This document shows, piece by piece, positions 1 to 8,258 of a stretch of DNA of 64,000 nucleotides. Source of the stretch: Leeuwenhoekiella aestuarii (lineage in GTDB: Bacteria; Bacteroidota; Bacteroidia; Flavobacteriales; Flavobacteriaceae); contig NZ_QOVJ01000004.1 of the NCBI RefSeq assembly GCF_004104055.1, forward strand, positions 186,001 to 250,000, in the 5' to 3' direction. Each line of letters begins with the position of its first letter. Position 1 is the stretch's first letter. A program made the translations under genes and the position numbers. Below the pieces are notes generated by a model, which did not search any database, had not been told where the DNA came from, and saw only the letters and a list, made by a program, of their open reading frames with translations.

Positions 1-594
1 GCTGCGCAACATACGCACCTCAGCTTCCAGCGAGGCAGCGGACTGTCCCTGCCCGGTGTACAACCGGCTTGCCCAGGCGAGTACCGACTTTAAAACCTCG
101 ACAAGCACGAGGCAGGTCGCCGGATACGTGTCCTGCTCAAACAATCCCCAGGCCGTATCAAAAAAGACGCCGATACTTGCGGCTTCTAAGTTGATCTGGT
201 CTTCAGCTTTGTGCAGCAGCTTCTGCAGTTGCCCCTCCTGCGGGTCCCACAGGCGGTAGCCGGACTCGTGTGTATATACGGGAGTACTCAACCCGGCACC
301 ATTTAAAAAATACAGCTCCCCGTTTTGTAAGCCTGTACGTACCTGCTTTTCGGTATAGGCCTGCAGCGCAAAAGCCGGAAACTGTACCTGCAGTTCCGGT
401 AAAGTTTGCTCCAAAGCCTGTAAGGCTTCAGAGTCCTGCACTACACCAAGCAGACTGTAGCATGGCTGGGGCTCTTGGGTGATTTCAGTAAGATACAGCG
501 CCTGTACAGCGGTATGCGTAAATAAGGCTTCGGTGAGCCGATCAAGCGCTGCACCTAGCGCAAATTGGGGAGGAAGTTGGAGTTGGATTTTCAT
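1..594 (-). CDS. HEPN-like protein, 3' end outside the window
   Basis: An open frame runs from an ATG at 594 (MKIQLQLPPQFALG) to the window edge without a stop: 198 codons, C-terminus missing. I do not recognise the N-terminal half. Around residues 140-195 the pattern FFDTAWGLFEQDTYPAT, then LVEVLKS and RLYTGQ, resembles Bacteroidota HEPN domains (helical, often nucleic-acid-associated, with a conserved tyrosine-glycine turn before the last helix). That family call is inference from pattern only. The usual HEPN catalytic R-x4-6-H is not visible in the part present. The gene is divergent from the XRE gene at 749 and has no visible partner in the window. Confidence 0.6.
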   Translation of the reverse strand, partial: MKIQLQLPPQFALGAALDRLTEALFTHTAVQALYLTEITQEPQPCYSLLGVVQDSEALQALEQTLPELQVQFPAFALQAYTEKQVRTGLQNGELYFLNGAGLSTPVYTHESGYRLWDPQEGQLQKLLHKAEDQINLEAASIGVFFDTAWGLFEQDTYPATCLVLVEVLKSVLAWASRLYTGQGQSAASLEAEVRMLRS

Positions 595-748
595 ATTAGA
601 CAAATATTAATTCTTATTTAAATGCAATTTGTTCTGATTTTCGGAATAAATATACTGTAAATAAGACAAAAAACAAACGAGATGTTTCGAAAAAAGGAAT
701 TATCTATCCTAAAAACTAACTTTATGTACTTAAAAAAAGAAATATTTA

Positions 749-970
749 ATGACAGCTCTAGGTTTATACTTTTCAAGAAAATCCATAAACAGGTCAGAGG
801 TTGCACGAAAAACAGGCATCAATAAGACCCGCCTGAGTGAACTTTCAAATCAGGAAAAGACGCATCTAAGAGCTGAAGAACTCTACCTGATTGCATTAGC
901 TATAGATGTAGACCCGGGCGAGATGTTTATAGAATTGCACCAGGATCTTAAATTACCGGAGGAAAAATAA
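749..970 (+). CDS. Small XRE-family HTH regulator
   Basis: A 73-residue protein made almost entirely of one Cro/C1-type helix-turn-helix: SEVARKTGINKTRLSELSNQ covers helices 2 and 3, and the rest matches the LRAEELYLIALAIDVDP helices that close the fold. It should bind DNA as a dimer. Length is typical for stand-alone XRE proteins. The ATG at 749 gives the whole domain; upstream DNA is AT-rich without a Shine-Dalgarno sequence, as usual in Bacteroidota. No toxin or phage gene is adjacent, so its target is unknown; it may control the divergent HEPN-like gene. Confidence 0.8.
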   Translation: MTALGLYFSRKSINRSEVARKTGINKTRLSELSNQEKTHLRAEELYLIALAIDVDPGEMFIELHQDLKLPEEK

Positions 971-1175
971 ACGCATCGATATGCTTTTTATTTGAATTCA
1001 GTAAAGCGCTTAAAATAGAGTTGTATCAGCTGTTGAAGTTTTAATACTAATACGCTTTTCTTCTATGAAGCTTTTATCGGCATCCTCAAGCCAGCCCCGG
1101 ACTCCTTAAAATCTGAGCGGGAACTTGGATTTTAACTTCTTTAGAAACTAAGTTACTATATTATACATCTCTGAA

Positions 1176-1290
1176 GGTTTAAATGGATGCCCCTCCCTGG
1201 GTTCAGCATAAACGCAGGAAAATCAACAACTAAACAACAGCGGGCTCACAATTAAACATATAACTTCTATTCATCTTCTCCTTCTTTTTT
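1176..1290. repeat. Dispersed intergenic repeat A, copy 1
   Basis: Non-coding DNA in the 971-1972 gap. The stretch containing AACGCAGGAAAATCAACAAC and ACAACAGCGGGCTCAC followed by ACTTCTATTCATCTTC recurs with small changes near 19510-19606, 23680-23780 and 23946-24050. Copies match over about 100 bases but carry no conserved reading frame. The rest of 971-1175 shows nothing I can support. Confidence 0.75.
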
Positions 1291-1350
1291 ACTCAGGAGT
1301 TTGCTATTTTTTTAGGACTTCGTGAATCTACGATTTGCATCGCCCAAAAA

Positions 1351-1945
1351 AGAAACAAAAAAGTCTAGGCTTATTTTTAAATCCTTGAAAACTACGCAAA
1401 TCCCTTATCGTGCGGATAGCAAACCGCTACGCCTGTGCATTCCTCTCGTTCCACTCGTCGGATGCAAGCTCCACTGCCCACCGCTGCGGCATTTGCTTGT
1501 TTTACTACAGATCTAAAAAGTAGGCCATCTCCAAATTGAAACTAAGAATAGTATTCTTTAGCCCTTCCCTCGGTTCAGAATAGGCGAGAGGGCAGAGCGT
1601 TAAGAAAAGGTCTGGTAGACCTTTTTAGCGAATGAGCCAGATGGCGCGTAGGCTTTAAAAAGGACTACTTTACTTCAAGTAAGAATTACTCTTAGTAAAA
1701 CCTGATTAGCGACGCGGAGCTGACACGACGGTTTTTGGCCGTAAAACGGCTTTTAAAAGGAATACCTTACGCGTTATAGGAATCAATTAGAGATCAAGAC
1801 CAGCTCATTAATATTTAATCTCGATTATCGAGCAAAAAATTTCGAAGCGAGGGGCTCTTTTCTTTTGTTACTTTTCTTTGGACAAGACAAATCGACGACA
1901 GGAGATTCACGAGCTCCCGTAAAATAATAATCACGCGAGTAAAGA
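1351..1945. repeat. Long dispersed repeat B, copy 1
   Basis: About 600 bases that match 24078-24660 almost base for base, including GCGGATAGCAAACCGCTACG, GATTAGCGACGCGGAGCTGA and the short hairpin GCCGT-AAA-ACGGC. Small indels break any common reading frame, so short open frames here are not genes. It follows repeat A in both islands, giving an A-B composite. The element has no transposase and no clear terminal inverted repeats. Its nature is unknown; possibilities are a decayed mobile element or a non-coding unit spread by recombination. Confidence 0.8.
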
Positions 1946-1972
1946 AAAGTAAGAAACAAGCTATAGAAACTA

Positions 1973-2003
1973 GAACAAAAAAACCTGCACACACGTGCAG
2001 GTT
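1973..2003 (-). terminator. Intrinsic terminator of the DUF6266 gene
   Basis: A perfect 9-bp stem (AACCTGCAC / GTGCAGGTT, loop ACAC) at 1982-2003, followed on the minus strand by a T run (TTTTTTTGTTC), lies 20 bases past the DUF6266 stop codon. Confidence 0.8.
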
Positions 2004-2023
2004 CCTGTAAAGAAAAGTAGCCT

Positions 2024-2668
2024 TTAGATTAAGGTTACTGCACCCAAATACACACTCGTAGCAGCTTTTTTCTGATCTGCGGTGATAAAGGTCGCATACA
2101 ACTGGATCTCCATTCCCGCCATATAGGCGGGAAACTGCAGGGTATCGGTTGTGGCATCGCGTTGCACCCCATCATTAAAGATCACCGCCTGGTTGAGCCC
2201 TTCCACACAGCCAATAGCGAGCAGGGTGTCTGTTGCCTCCGCTTTACCTTGTCCGCTGTTGTCATCCCACGCCAGAGTAATCTGTTCGCCCGCCACCGCC
2301 GTAGCGGTAGGATTCGCCAGACTTTGCAAGTCCCCCTTACTGATGAGTACCTTAGCATAGTCAATCTCAAAACCGCCCGTTCCATCAGGCTCGACTACTT
2401 CTTTGATGTAGTACGAGGTTGCCAGATTCGCCGGTGATTTGTCGCCCTGAGACTCCCCAAAATAAACGCTTACCACAGACTTAATCGGATTGAGAAATCG
2501 GATTGCCGCTTTAAAACGCAGCCGTTGCTCTAACTGTGCTTCGGTTGGAGGCCTGTTACTGGTGACCGGTAAGCTGCGCAATACATTACGACCGCGCCAG
2601 CGTGATCCGATTACCGTTCCTACTTTTCCACTGAATCCACCAAGGATTCCCTTTTCAAAAGTTCCCAT
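2024..2668 (-). CDS. DUF6266 family protein
   Basis: A 214-residue protein starting MGTFEKGILGGFSGKVGTVI and continuing with GSRWRGRNVLRSLP. This glycine-rich N-terminal signature, followed by a PPTEAQLEQRLRF block, is characteristic of DUF6266, a family of unknown function largely confined to Bacteroidota and often present in several copies per genome. No signal peptide, membrane segment or catalytic motif is seen. The C-terminal half looks beta-rich (alternating hydrophobic residues). It is a single-gene transcript with its own terminator at 1973-2003. Upstream lies an unusual TTCGGGT-rich structured region at 2846-2990. Confidence 0.85.
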   Translation of the reverse strand: MGTFEKGILGGFSGKVGTVIGSRWRGRNVLRSLPVTSNRPPTEAQLEQRLRFKAAIRFLNPIKSVVSVYFGESQGDKSPANLATSYYIKEVVEPDGTGGFEIDYAKVLISKGDLQSLANPTATAVAGEQITLAWDDNSGQGKAEATDTLLAIGCVEGLNQAVIFNDGVQRDATTDTLQFPAYMAGMEIQLYATFITADQKKAATSVYLGAVTLI

Positions 2669-2845
2669 AATTTTTAGGTTTTTGAGTTAAACATTGATTT
2701 GAGGGACTAAAGTAGCAGCGGGATTTGGGGAAACCACGACTTCCGTGGGTATGGCAGGCTAGTGCCTAGGATAGCATTTTACTACTTCAAAAGGCAACAA
2801 TCGGCATACTTTGGCACTACTTCGCAACCTATTGCACTCATATTT

Positions 2846-2990
2846 GAAAAAAACAGGGGTTTGCTTCGGGTCTCGTTCGAGTCTCCTTCGGGTCAGCTTC
2901 GGGTTGGGTTCGGTGGAGTATAATGCAGCGCTGCACCCCTGTTGGTTACTGTTTTTGAAAAATGGTATCGGTTTCGAACGAGATACGAAC
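2846..2990. other. TTCGGGT-rich, fold-capable intergenic region
   Basis: Within the 2691-3248 gap. CTTCGGGT-like words recur five times between 2864 and 2912. The flanks are inverted repeats: AACAGGGGT (2852-2860) pairs with ACCCCTGTT (2935-2943), and TCTCGTTCGA (2871-2880) pairs with TCGAACGAGA about 100 bases on. A perfect palindrome TGCAGCGCTGCA lies at 2924-2935. No convincing gene: the open frame starting TTG at 2811 reads through the repeats. It may be a structured RNA or a recombination-prone site. Confidence 0.45.
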
Positions 2991-3248
2991 GAAACTGGGA
3001 GGAGTATCGAAGAAAGATATATTAAACTTGTAAAATACTGACGTACAGCACATTTAAAGTTAATTTAAAAAAGTATTTGATTAATATGGTCCAGTTGTCG
3101 CGTTGAAATACTCCCTACCTTAGCCCTTATACTTAACCTGTAGGCTCCCTGATGCTTCGGTAGCCACTGCAACAGGTACCTGAGTAACTCGTGACGCAAC
3201 GTGCGTCGCTTCATTCTATTAACGCCTCGTGGCATAAACTCTTTACGT

Positions 3249-3500
3249 ATGAAACGTACCAAAAACCACAAAGCCCCTAAAACCCTGGAACTCCTAACTA
3301 CTGCCGATATGGTGCAGTTATTTCAAGTAACGCCCTCGTGTCTTTACCGCTGGAGGCGCAGGCAAATTCTGCCCTCTGTTAAAGTCGGCTATTCGGTTTA
3401 TTTTATTAAAGAGGATATTGAGACCATCTTAAAGCATAAAAGTAAGCTGAGTATGCAGCGCAAAGAGGATCTGGATGCCCCTACGTATCCTAAACCGTAA
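3249..3500 (+). CDS. Excisionase-type HTH protein
   Basis: An 83-residue protein. The central stretch LLTTADMVQLFQVTPSCLY, then RWRRRQILPSVKVG and a YFIKEDIETIL helix, is the HTH_17/MerR-like fold of phage excisionases and small winged-helix regulators. I use the ATG at 3249 (MKRTKNHKAPKTLELL), just before the domain, rather than an earlier in-frame start at 3201 that adds an unconvincing arginine-rich leader. Such proteins regulate or assist recombination, yet no integrase is visible within the window. It is convergent with the defence island. Confidence 0.72.
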   Translation: MKRTKNHKAPKTLELLTTADMVQLFQVTPSCLYRWRRRQILPSVKVGYSVYFIKEDIETILKHKSKLSMQRKEDLDAPTYPKP

Positions 3501-3510
3501 CTCATTAAAG

Positions 3511-3546
3511 CACCTCGGGGAGTTGGGTGATTGCCCGGGGTGTTGT
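3511..3546 (+). terminator. Terminator-like hairpin after the HTH gene
   Basis: CACCTCGGG (3511-3519) pairs with CCCGGGGTG (3534-3542) with one G-U pair and a 14-base loop, followed by TTGTTTG. It sits 10 bases after the HTH stop, before the convergent mcrC end. Confidence 0.5.
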
Positions 3547-3563
3547 TTGAAAAATATGTTTGG

Positions 3564-4817
3564 CTATTCAAAGATCTTATTATCCTCTAATTTTTTCTTG
3601 AAGTCTCCACCCAATTGCTTATTTAAGGTATTATCACTATTCAGTACAGTCACTGTAGCTATACCGCATTGATGATTAGCTTTGTGACCAATTTGTTCAA
3701 AGCCTTTTATACTGATTTCATTAGACGCATTGCTCGGGTATAACAGCAAGGCCTTTGCCGAACTCCAATACTCATTATATACATACATCTGCCTGAGGTC
3801 TTGAGTTGAAGGTTTATTGCGGTCAATCATTTTCCATTTGGTATCAATAACTAATTCCGTTTTCTCTCCATTGAAAATAACAATATCAGGTTTTATACTG
3901 TTAGTATTCCAGAATTTCTTTTGACTCTGTCCTAAAACTCGATAGTTACTGCCTATATAAGCCTGTTTAAGCTGAACCAACACATACTCTTCCCAAAGGT
4001 TATTCATATCAAAAAGCAACGCAATCATTTTTTCTGAACCACTCTTGACATTAGGTGCAAAATTGAGAATAATGAGGCGGGCAATTTCTAAAGCGGTATT
4101 ATAAGGCTGTTCTTTACGACCTAAAACCAGCTTATCAAAGGTAGCTGCAGTAGCATTGATAGCCTTTACCTCCGGGAAATCTAATTGTACTGATTTACAC
4201 TTCCCATACAAATATCTTCCACGCGTAAATTGCTCAATGATACCCAATGCCTGTTGTAAAATCTGATGAATTAAATGGTCTTTATCATACACCTGATGCT
4301 CGGTATAAAAACGCTCTTTATGAATAAGGTTTTGAGATATCTGTTTCGCAAAAACCAACTTCCCTTTTAAAGTATTTAAATTACCCTGTTTAAGGTAGTA
4401 TTTTTTAATAAGCCCTTGATGCATGAGCTTTTTCACTTCATTTAAATACCACTCAAAATAAATATCAAGCAGGTGTTTGCTTTGCTTTGTTACATGTGCG
4501 TGATCTACTTGATTTAGTTTAAGCTTGCGGGTAGCTCTAAGCATATCGATCAGCACATCGCGCCAAAGACCGGTATCAGTAGCACTACGATCTGCTTTAG
4601 GCATGATTTCGATACAAAGATCATCCACCTGCAACACACCTACATAGTGTTTAAAAGTAATTTTATCAAGACCTACCGTAAAGTATTTATTCCCGTGCAG
4701 TTCGTTTAGTTTGACGAGTGCTCGAAAATGCTTTTGCTGAAATATTGCTTTGCCTTTTCCACGGCCTAGGTGCAAGGATTCATACTCAAATACCTGAATA
4801 GGTTGTATGTTATTCAT
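3564..4817 (-). CDS. mcrC: McrC, nuclease subunit of a McrBC-type restriction system
   Basis: A 417-residue protein of the McrC family, the endonuclease partner of the McrB motor that cuts modified DNA. The N-terminal half is the McrB-binding region. The PD-(D/E)xK catalytic site is visible near the C-terminus: IKPDIVIF (PD at 310-311) and VIDTKWK (D325, K327). The length fits McrC. Its ATG at 4817 overlaps the end of mcrB by 8 bases, so the two are translationally coupled, as McrBC subunits usually are. It is the last gene of the minus-strand defence island. Specificity for a given modified base cannot be read from the sequence. Confidence 0.92.
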   Translation of the reverse strand: MNNIQPIQVFEYESLHLGRGKGKAIFQQKHFRALVKLNELHGNKYFTVGLDKITFKHYVGVLQVDDLCIEIMPKADRSATDTGLWRDVLIDMLRATRKLKLNQVDHAHVTKQSKHLLDIYFEWYLNEVKKLMHQGLIKKYYLKQGNLNTLKGKLVFAKQISQNLIHKERFYTEHQVYDKDHLIHQILQQALGIIEQFTRGRYLYGKCKSVQLDFPEVKAINATAATFDKLVLGRKEQPYNTALEIARLIILNFAPNVKSGSEKMIALLFDMNNLWEEYVLVQLKQAYIGSNYRVLGQSQKKFWNTNSIKPDIVIFNGEKTELVIDTKWKMIDRNKPSTQDLRQMYVYNEYWSSAKALLLYPSNASNEISIKGFEQIGHKANHQCGIATVTVLNSDNTLNKQLGGDFKKKLEDNKIFE

Positions 4818-7176
4818 TGCCCATTAGCTCTTGGATTGCAGCATCAAAATCAATGCTATTAAAAGGCTTAAGTCTATATCGCGTTGCTACATCTGCGATC
4901 GTAAATCTTGTAGATTTTGAGAAAATGTCTTGGGAGTCATTTGTCTCCGTCTCTATAAATTCATCTCCTAAAACCAGGCCTATCTTAGCATAATCGTTAT
5001 AAAAATATTCTTGAAGTAATGGAATGATTTTGTATTGAAACACTTCTCGAAGTTTAAGCTGCATATCTTCTGAGTGATATACTTCAAAAAAATAAGAATG
5101 TCCTATGGTATGGTCCTGGTCTAATAAATAATCAATACGCTTGTTAATAGTTGTAAGTATACTATCTAGACGTATGCCTGTAAAATCAAATTCTTCGAAA
5201 TAAGACACTTGATTTTCATGCATACCCTCTTTGAACATACGTGCCCATATAGCCTTTCGCTGTTCGTAAAGCATTTCTGAGGCCCCCACAAAGCTTAAAA
5301 ACTGCCTTTCTTTAGTTTTATAAACAGTACTATTCCACGCGTTTTCCTCATGCTCCCACAATAATTGCCAGAACATACGCTGAGGCTTTAATAAATTTGG
5401 ATTAGGTATTATTTCATCAAAAGCAAAACGTCTACGTAAAGCAGTGTCTAAAGCTTCGACACTACGATCTGCTGTATTCATTGTGCCTATCACATATAAG
5501 TTTTGGGGCACTCCAAAACTTGATTTAGAGTATGCTAATTGCACCTGTAGCTCTTCGGTTTCACCTATACGTTTATCCATTTCTAATAAGGTTATCAATT
5601 CACCAAAAATAGCAGAAACATTACCTCGGTTTATTTCATCTATTATCAAGACAACAGGTTTAGCTTTTTTACCATACTCCTTCATTGCCTTATCATAAAC
5701 ACCTCCATCAAACTTTTTTAGTATCTCATCTTCATCTTCAGTATTCAAATCCGCTTCATTTAATTGCTCCTTTTCAATAGGTCGAAAACGCTTTGCCTCA
5801 AATTCCTTTAACCCTCTAAAGATGGCATAAAACTCTGTTATTCTAGGACTAACACCTACCGTATCTTTTACTTCTTGCAGATTGCTTATATCGTTAATTG
5901 ATTTAAAAGTATCATAGAGTTTCTGAATATTCTCTTTAGTTAAAGGAGCAACATGAATTGAGGTAGATCCATTGGCTCTTGCTCGAATACTATCGTTCTT
6001 ATTGATTTCAAATATTTCAACACTTCTACCGGTCATAGTTTTGAAGAGAGGTTTCTCCTCTACATTCCTATATTGAGAAATAAAAGCTTCATAGAGTTCA
6101 TCAAAATCATAATCACTTTCAACAGACTTCTTTTTATCTTGCTTTAATAATCTATAGCAATTATATGCGGCGTAAGCGCAGCAACGTTTAAATATACCTG
6201 CTTCCAGATTATAGCTTAACTCTTGAGCACTATCCCCTGAGTTAATGAGTTTGGGTTTTATTCCTTCTATAAAATCCTCATAGCCCAAAGATTGATGGAA
6301 GGTTGTAAAATGAATGCTCTTGTCTTTGTAGAGCTTATCGTATTCTGCAACTATAAGCTTGCGGTAGTCTTTTTCGCTCGAAAAGTCTTTCGGCTTAAAA
6401 TCTGGGCTAGCAATAGCTACTGCCCTTTCCTTAGTAGCGTAGGTCTTTCCGGTACCCGGAGGACCGTATAAGATTTGATTTAAAGGAAACCCTATTTTAG
6501 TATTTTCTGGTTCATTATAATCTTCTGTAGGTTCTTCTGCAGTTAAACTTAAGAGTTGATTTTCTGAGCTAATATTCTTATACTTAGCAAAACGCTTTTC
6601 CAATTTGTTTTGCATTGTATGAAATTCATCTTCTGTTATGCGATGTGCAACAAAATCAGGTTTGTCTTTTTTAATTGCTGCAATGGTACTATCTACAACA
6701 GGAATAATTACTTCTAGGTCTTTCTCTATATCACTAAGCATAGCTTCTAATGAAACATAACTTTCTTGTCTATGCTTTGTCTTTAAATTAAACATTTTAT
6801 TCGTTGGCTTACCGATGTGGGAAAATCCAAGTTTAGCAATTGGTGAATCCCTAATTGCTTCTACTAAATTTAAAGCAGATTGATTTTGAGAATCGTGTGG
6901 AGCCTTGGTTTGATTAAACTCAAAAAAATAACCGTAATATTTGTCTTTAGATCCAAATACCAAACTTATGAGCTCTCCTGAAGAGCCCGGAAAACCGACT
7001 GGTATTGTCCAAAAAGTAGTTGCAAAATAGTTAGACTTTTTTGTCCCTATAAAACAATCTGTTTCTGCTCCCTTAGAACCTTTAACACGCACCGAAAAAT
7101 TAAAAGTATTATCTTTTTCTCGCTTTGTCTTTAGCCATTTATAGACTTTCCTTTCGTATTCTTCGTATGTAATCAT
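4810..7176 (-). CDS. mcrB: McrB-type AAA+ GTPase/ATPase with unusual N-terminal domain
   Basis: A 788-residue motor subunit. The AAA+ module shows Walker A GPPGTGKT at 238-245, Walker B plus the McrB signature LIIDEINRGN at 510-519, sensor GTMNTADRS near 564-572, and an arginine cluster RRRF at 581-584. McrB uses GTP to translocate and activate McrC. Residues 1-220 should form the DNA-recognition domain; they contain a compact beta-rich block (TDCFIGTKKSNYF, TTFWTIPVGFPGSSGEL) that I cannot assign to a named reader family. A long insertion separates Walker A and B. ATG at 7176; 96 bases separate it from the HNH gene upstream, and it overlaps mcrC by 8 bases. Confidence 0.92.
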   Translation of the reverse strand: MITYEEYERKVYKWLKTKREKDNTFNFSVRVKGSKGAETDCFIGTKKSNYFATTFWTIPVGFPGSSGELISLVFGSKDKYYGYFFEFNQTKAPHDSQNQSALNLVEAIRDSPIAKLGFSHIGKPTNKMFNLKTKHRQESYVSLEAMLSDIEKDLEVIIPVVDSTIAAIKKDKPDFVAHRITEDEFHTMQNKLEKRFAKYKNISSENQLLSLTAEEPTEDYNEPENTKIGFPLNQILYGPPGTGKTYATKERAVAIASPDFKPKDFSSEKDYRKLIVAEYDKLYKDKSIHFTTFHQSLGYEDFIEGIKPKLINSGDSAQELSYNLEAGIFKRCCAYAAYNCYRLLKQDKKKSVESDYDFDELYEAFISQYRNVEEKPLFKTMTGRSVEIFEINKNDSIRARANGSTSIHVAPLTKENIQKLYDTFKSINDISNLQEVKDTVGVSPRITEFYAIFRGLKEFEAKRFRPIEKEQLNEADLNTEDEDEILKKFDGGVYDKAMKEYGKKAKPVVLIIDEINRGNVSAIFGELITLLEMDKRIGETEELQVQLAYSKSSFGVPQNLYVIGTMNTADRSVEALDTALRRRFAFDEIIPNPNLLKPQRMFWQLLWEHEENAWNSTVYKTKERQFLSFVGASEMLYEQRKAIWARMFKEGMHENQVSYFEEFDFTGIRLDSILTTINKRIDYLLDQDHTIGHSYFFEVYHSEDMQLKLREVFQYKIIPLLQEYFYNDYAKIGLVLGDEFIETETNDSQDIFSKSTRFTIADVATRYRLKPFNSIDFDAAIQELMGNE

Positions 7177-7272
7177 AATTTTATTTAAGAAAACCTATTC
7201 CTTTTAACCTAGCGTAATAAAGTTTCGACAGGATGCTGATTGAGAAAGTATTTTTGTGTAGGCATTATCCTA

Positions 7273-8256
7273 TTATTTTATAGAAAGTAATTCTGTAATG
7301 ATATCTTTTTTAAACTTACTCATTGGCCTTTTATGATAATCTTTTTCATCGATTTCAATACCAAAAATCAAACGATACCTTTCCTCATCTGACATATTTA
7401 GATCGCCAAAAGTTTTTTCAAGCAGTGACTGAAGATAGTTCTCATTGTATTTCAAACGAAGATCTATCAGGTCCTTTAGTTCTGTTTGACTATGTTTACT
7501 ATAAACCAATTTAGTTCCTAAATCCTCTAAAGTCTTTTTAGCTTTTTTAGATATATGATTCTCATTAGCGAAATCTATTTCGTATTCTGATTGAGCATTT
7601 AGTTTATAAGAGAATGAAAATGAATTAGAAATATGCTTGTCTACATATGGGTGTAAATGTGTATTCGTATTAAACTTTTCTGTAGACTTAATTGAACTGT
7701 TACAAACGGAACAACAAGGTATCAAATTGTAGAAAGACAATGAGAATAAAGGATGCTTTGACTTACTAAGCCAATGATCAAACTGACAGGTTATCCCTTT
7801 TGCACCAGCATTTTTTCTTGCGGTAAAAATATACTGTCGATTACAAAATGAGCAAGTATGCTGATCTAGCCATTCTGCTAATTCATAATTAATAGAATAA
7901 TTTATAAACCATGTATTGTAACCTTTTAAAAAAATAGCTTTACAATTATTTTGAAATTCTACACAACTACCATAACCTTGTTGAATCCAATTCAAGATCA
8001 ACTTTCCTTCCAAAGCTAGCATATCCTTGGGTTGAACATTGAGTATTTCAAATAAATAAGGCTTAATAAAGTTTTTAAATACACCAAGGCTTAGCTGATG
8101 AAAACCTTTAGAACAAATATCACAAACATCTAATTTACATTTATAACCTTCTTTATTATCTTTAGAATACGAACCAAAAAGTTTCTTATTTAAATAACAA
8201 TAGGCCTTTTGACTATACATTATCCGAGTTTCATTTTGTTCTCCTAGGTAAATCAT
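7273..8256 (-). CDS. HNH endonuclease, partner of the adjacent ATPase (PtuB-like)
   Basis: A 327-residue nuclease. The HNH core lies at about 135-190: a first zinc knuckle CSFC (135-138), the catalytic DH (160-161, in CQFDHWLSKSKHP), an asparagine in FYNLIPCC, and a second knuckle CSVCN (182-186). The N-terminal 130 residues carry extra cysteines (C40, CDIC) and are unassigned. It starts 2 bases after the ATPase stop, so the two form one translational unit. A two-gene ATPase plus HNH arrangement is that of the Septu anti-phage system (PtuA-PtuB). I infer a Septu-like effector; direct homology to PtuB was not tested. Clearly AT-richer than mcrBC. Confidence 0.82.
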   Translation of the reverse strand: MIYLGEQNETRIMYSQKAYCYLNKKLFGSYSKDNKEGYKCKLDVCDICSKGFHQLSLGVFKNFIKPYLFEILNVQPKDMLALEGKLILNWIQQGYGSCVEFQNNCKAIFLKGYNTWFINYSINYELAEWLDQHTCSFCNRQYIFTARKNAGAKGITCQFDHWLSKSKHPLFSLSFYNLIPCCSVCNSSIKSTEKFNTNTHLHPYVDKHISNSFSFSYKLNAQSEYEIDFANENHISKKAKKTLEDLGTKLVYSKHSQTELKDLIDLRLKYNENYLQSLLEKTFGDLNMSDEERYRLIFGIEIDEKDYHKRPMSKFKKDIITELLSIK

Positions 8257-8258
8257 AG

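Noticed and set aside
1322-1516. 64-codon frame in repeat B copy 1
   Set aside because: The corresponding DNA at 24078-24240 has indels that break the frame.
2840-2915. CRISPR-like array
   Set aside because: The TTCGGGT words are too short and irregularly spaced, there are no uniform spacers, and no cas gene is present.
2811-3041. 76-codon frame across the TTCGGGT region
   Set aside because: TTG start and composition driven by the short repeats; treated as structured intergenic DNA.
749-3500. Prophage or integrative element suggested by XRE and excisionase-like proteins
   Set aside because: No integrase, structural gene or attachment-site repeat is visible in the window.
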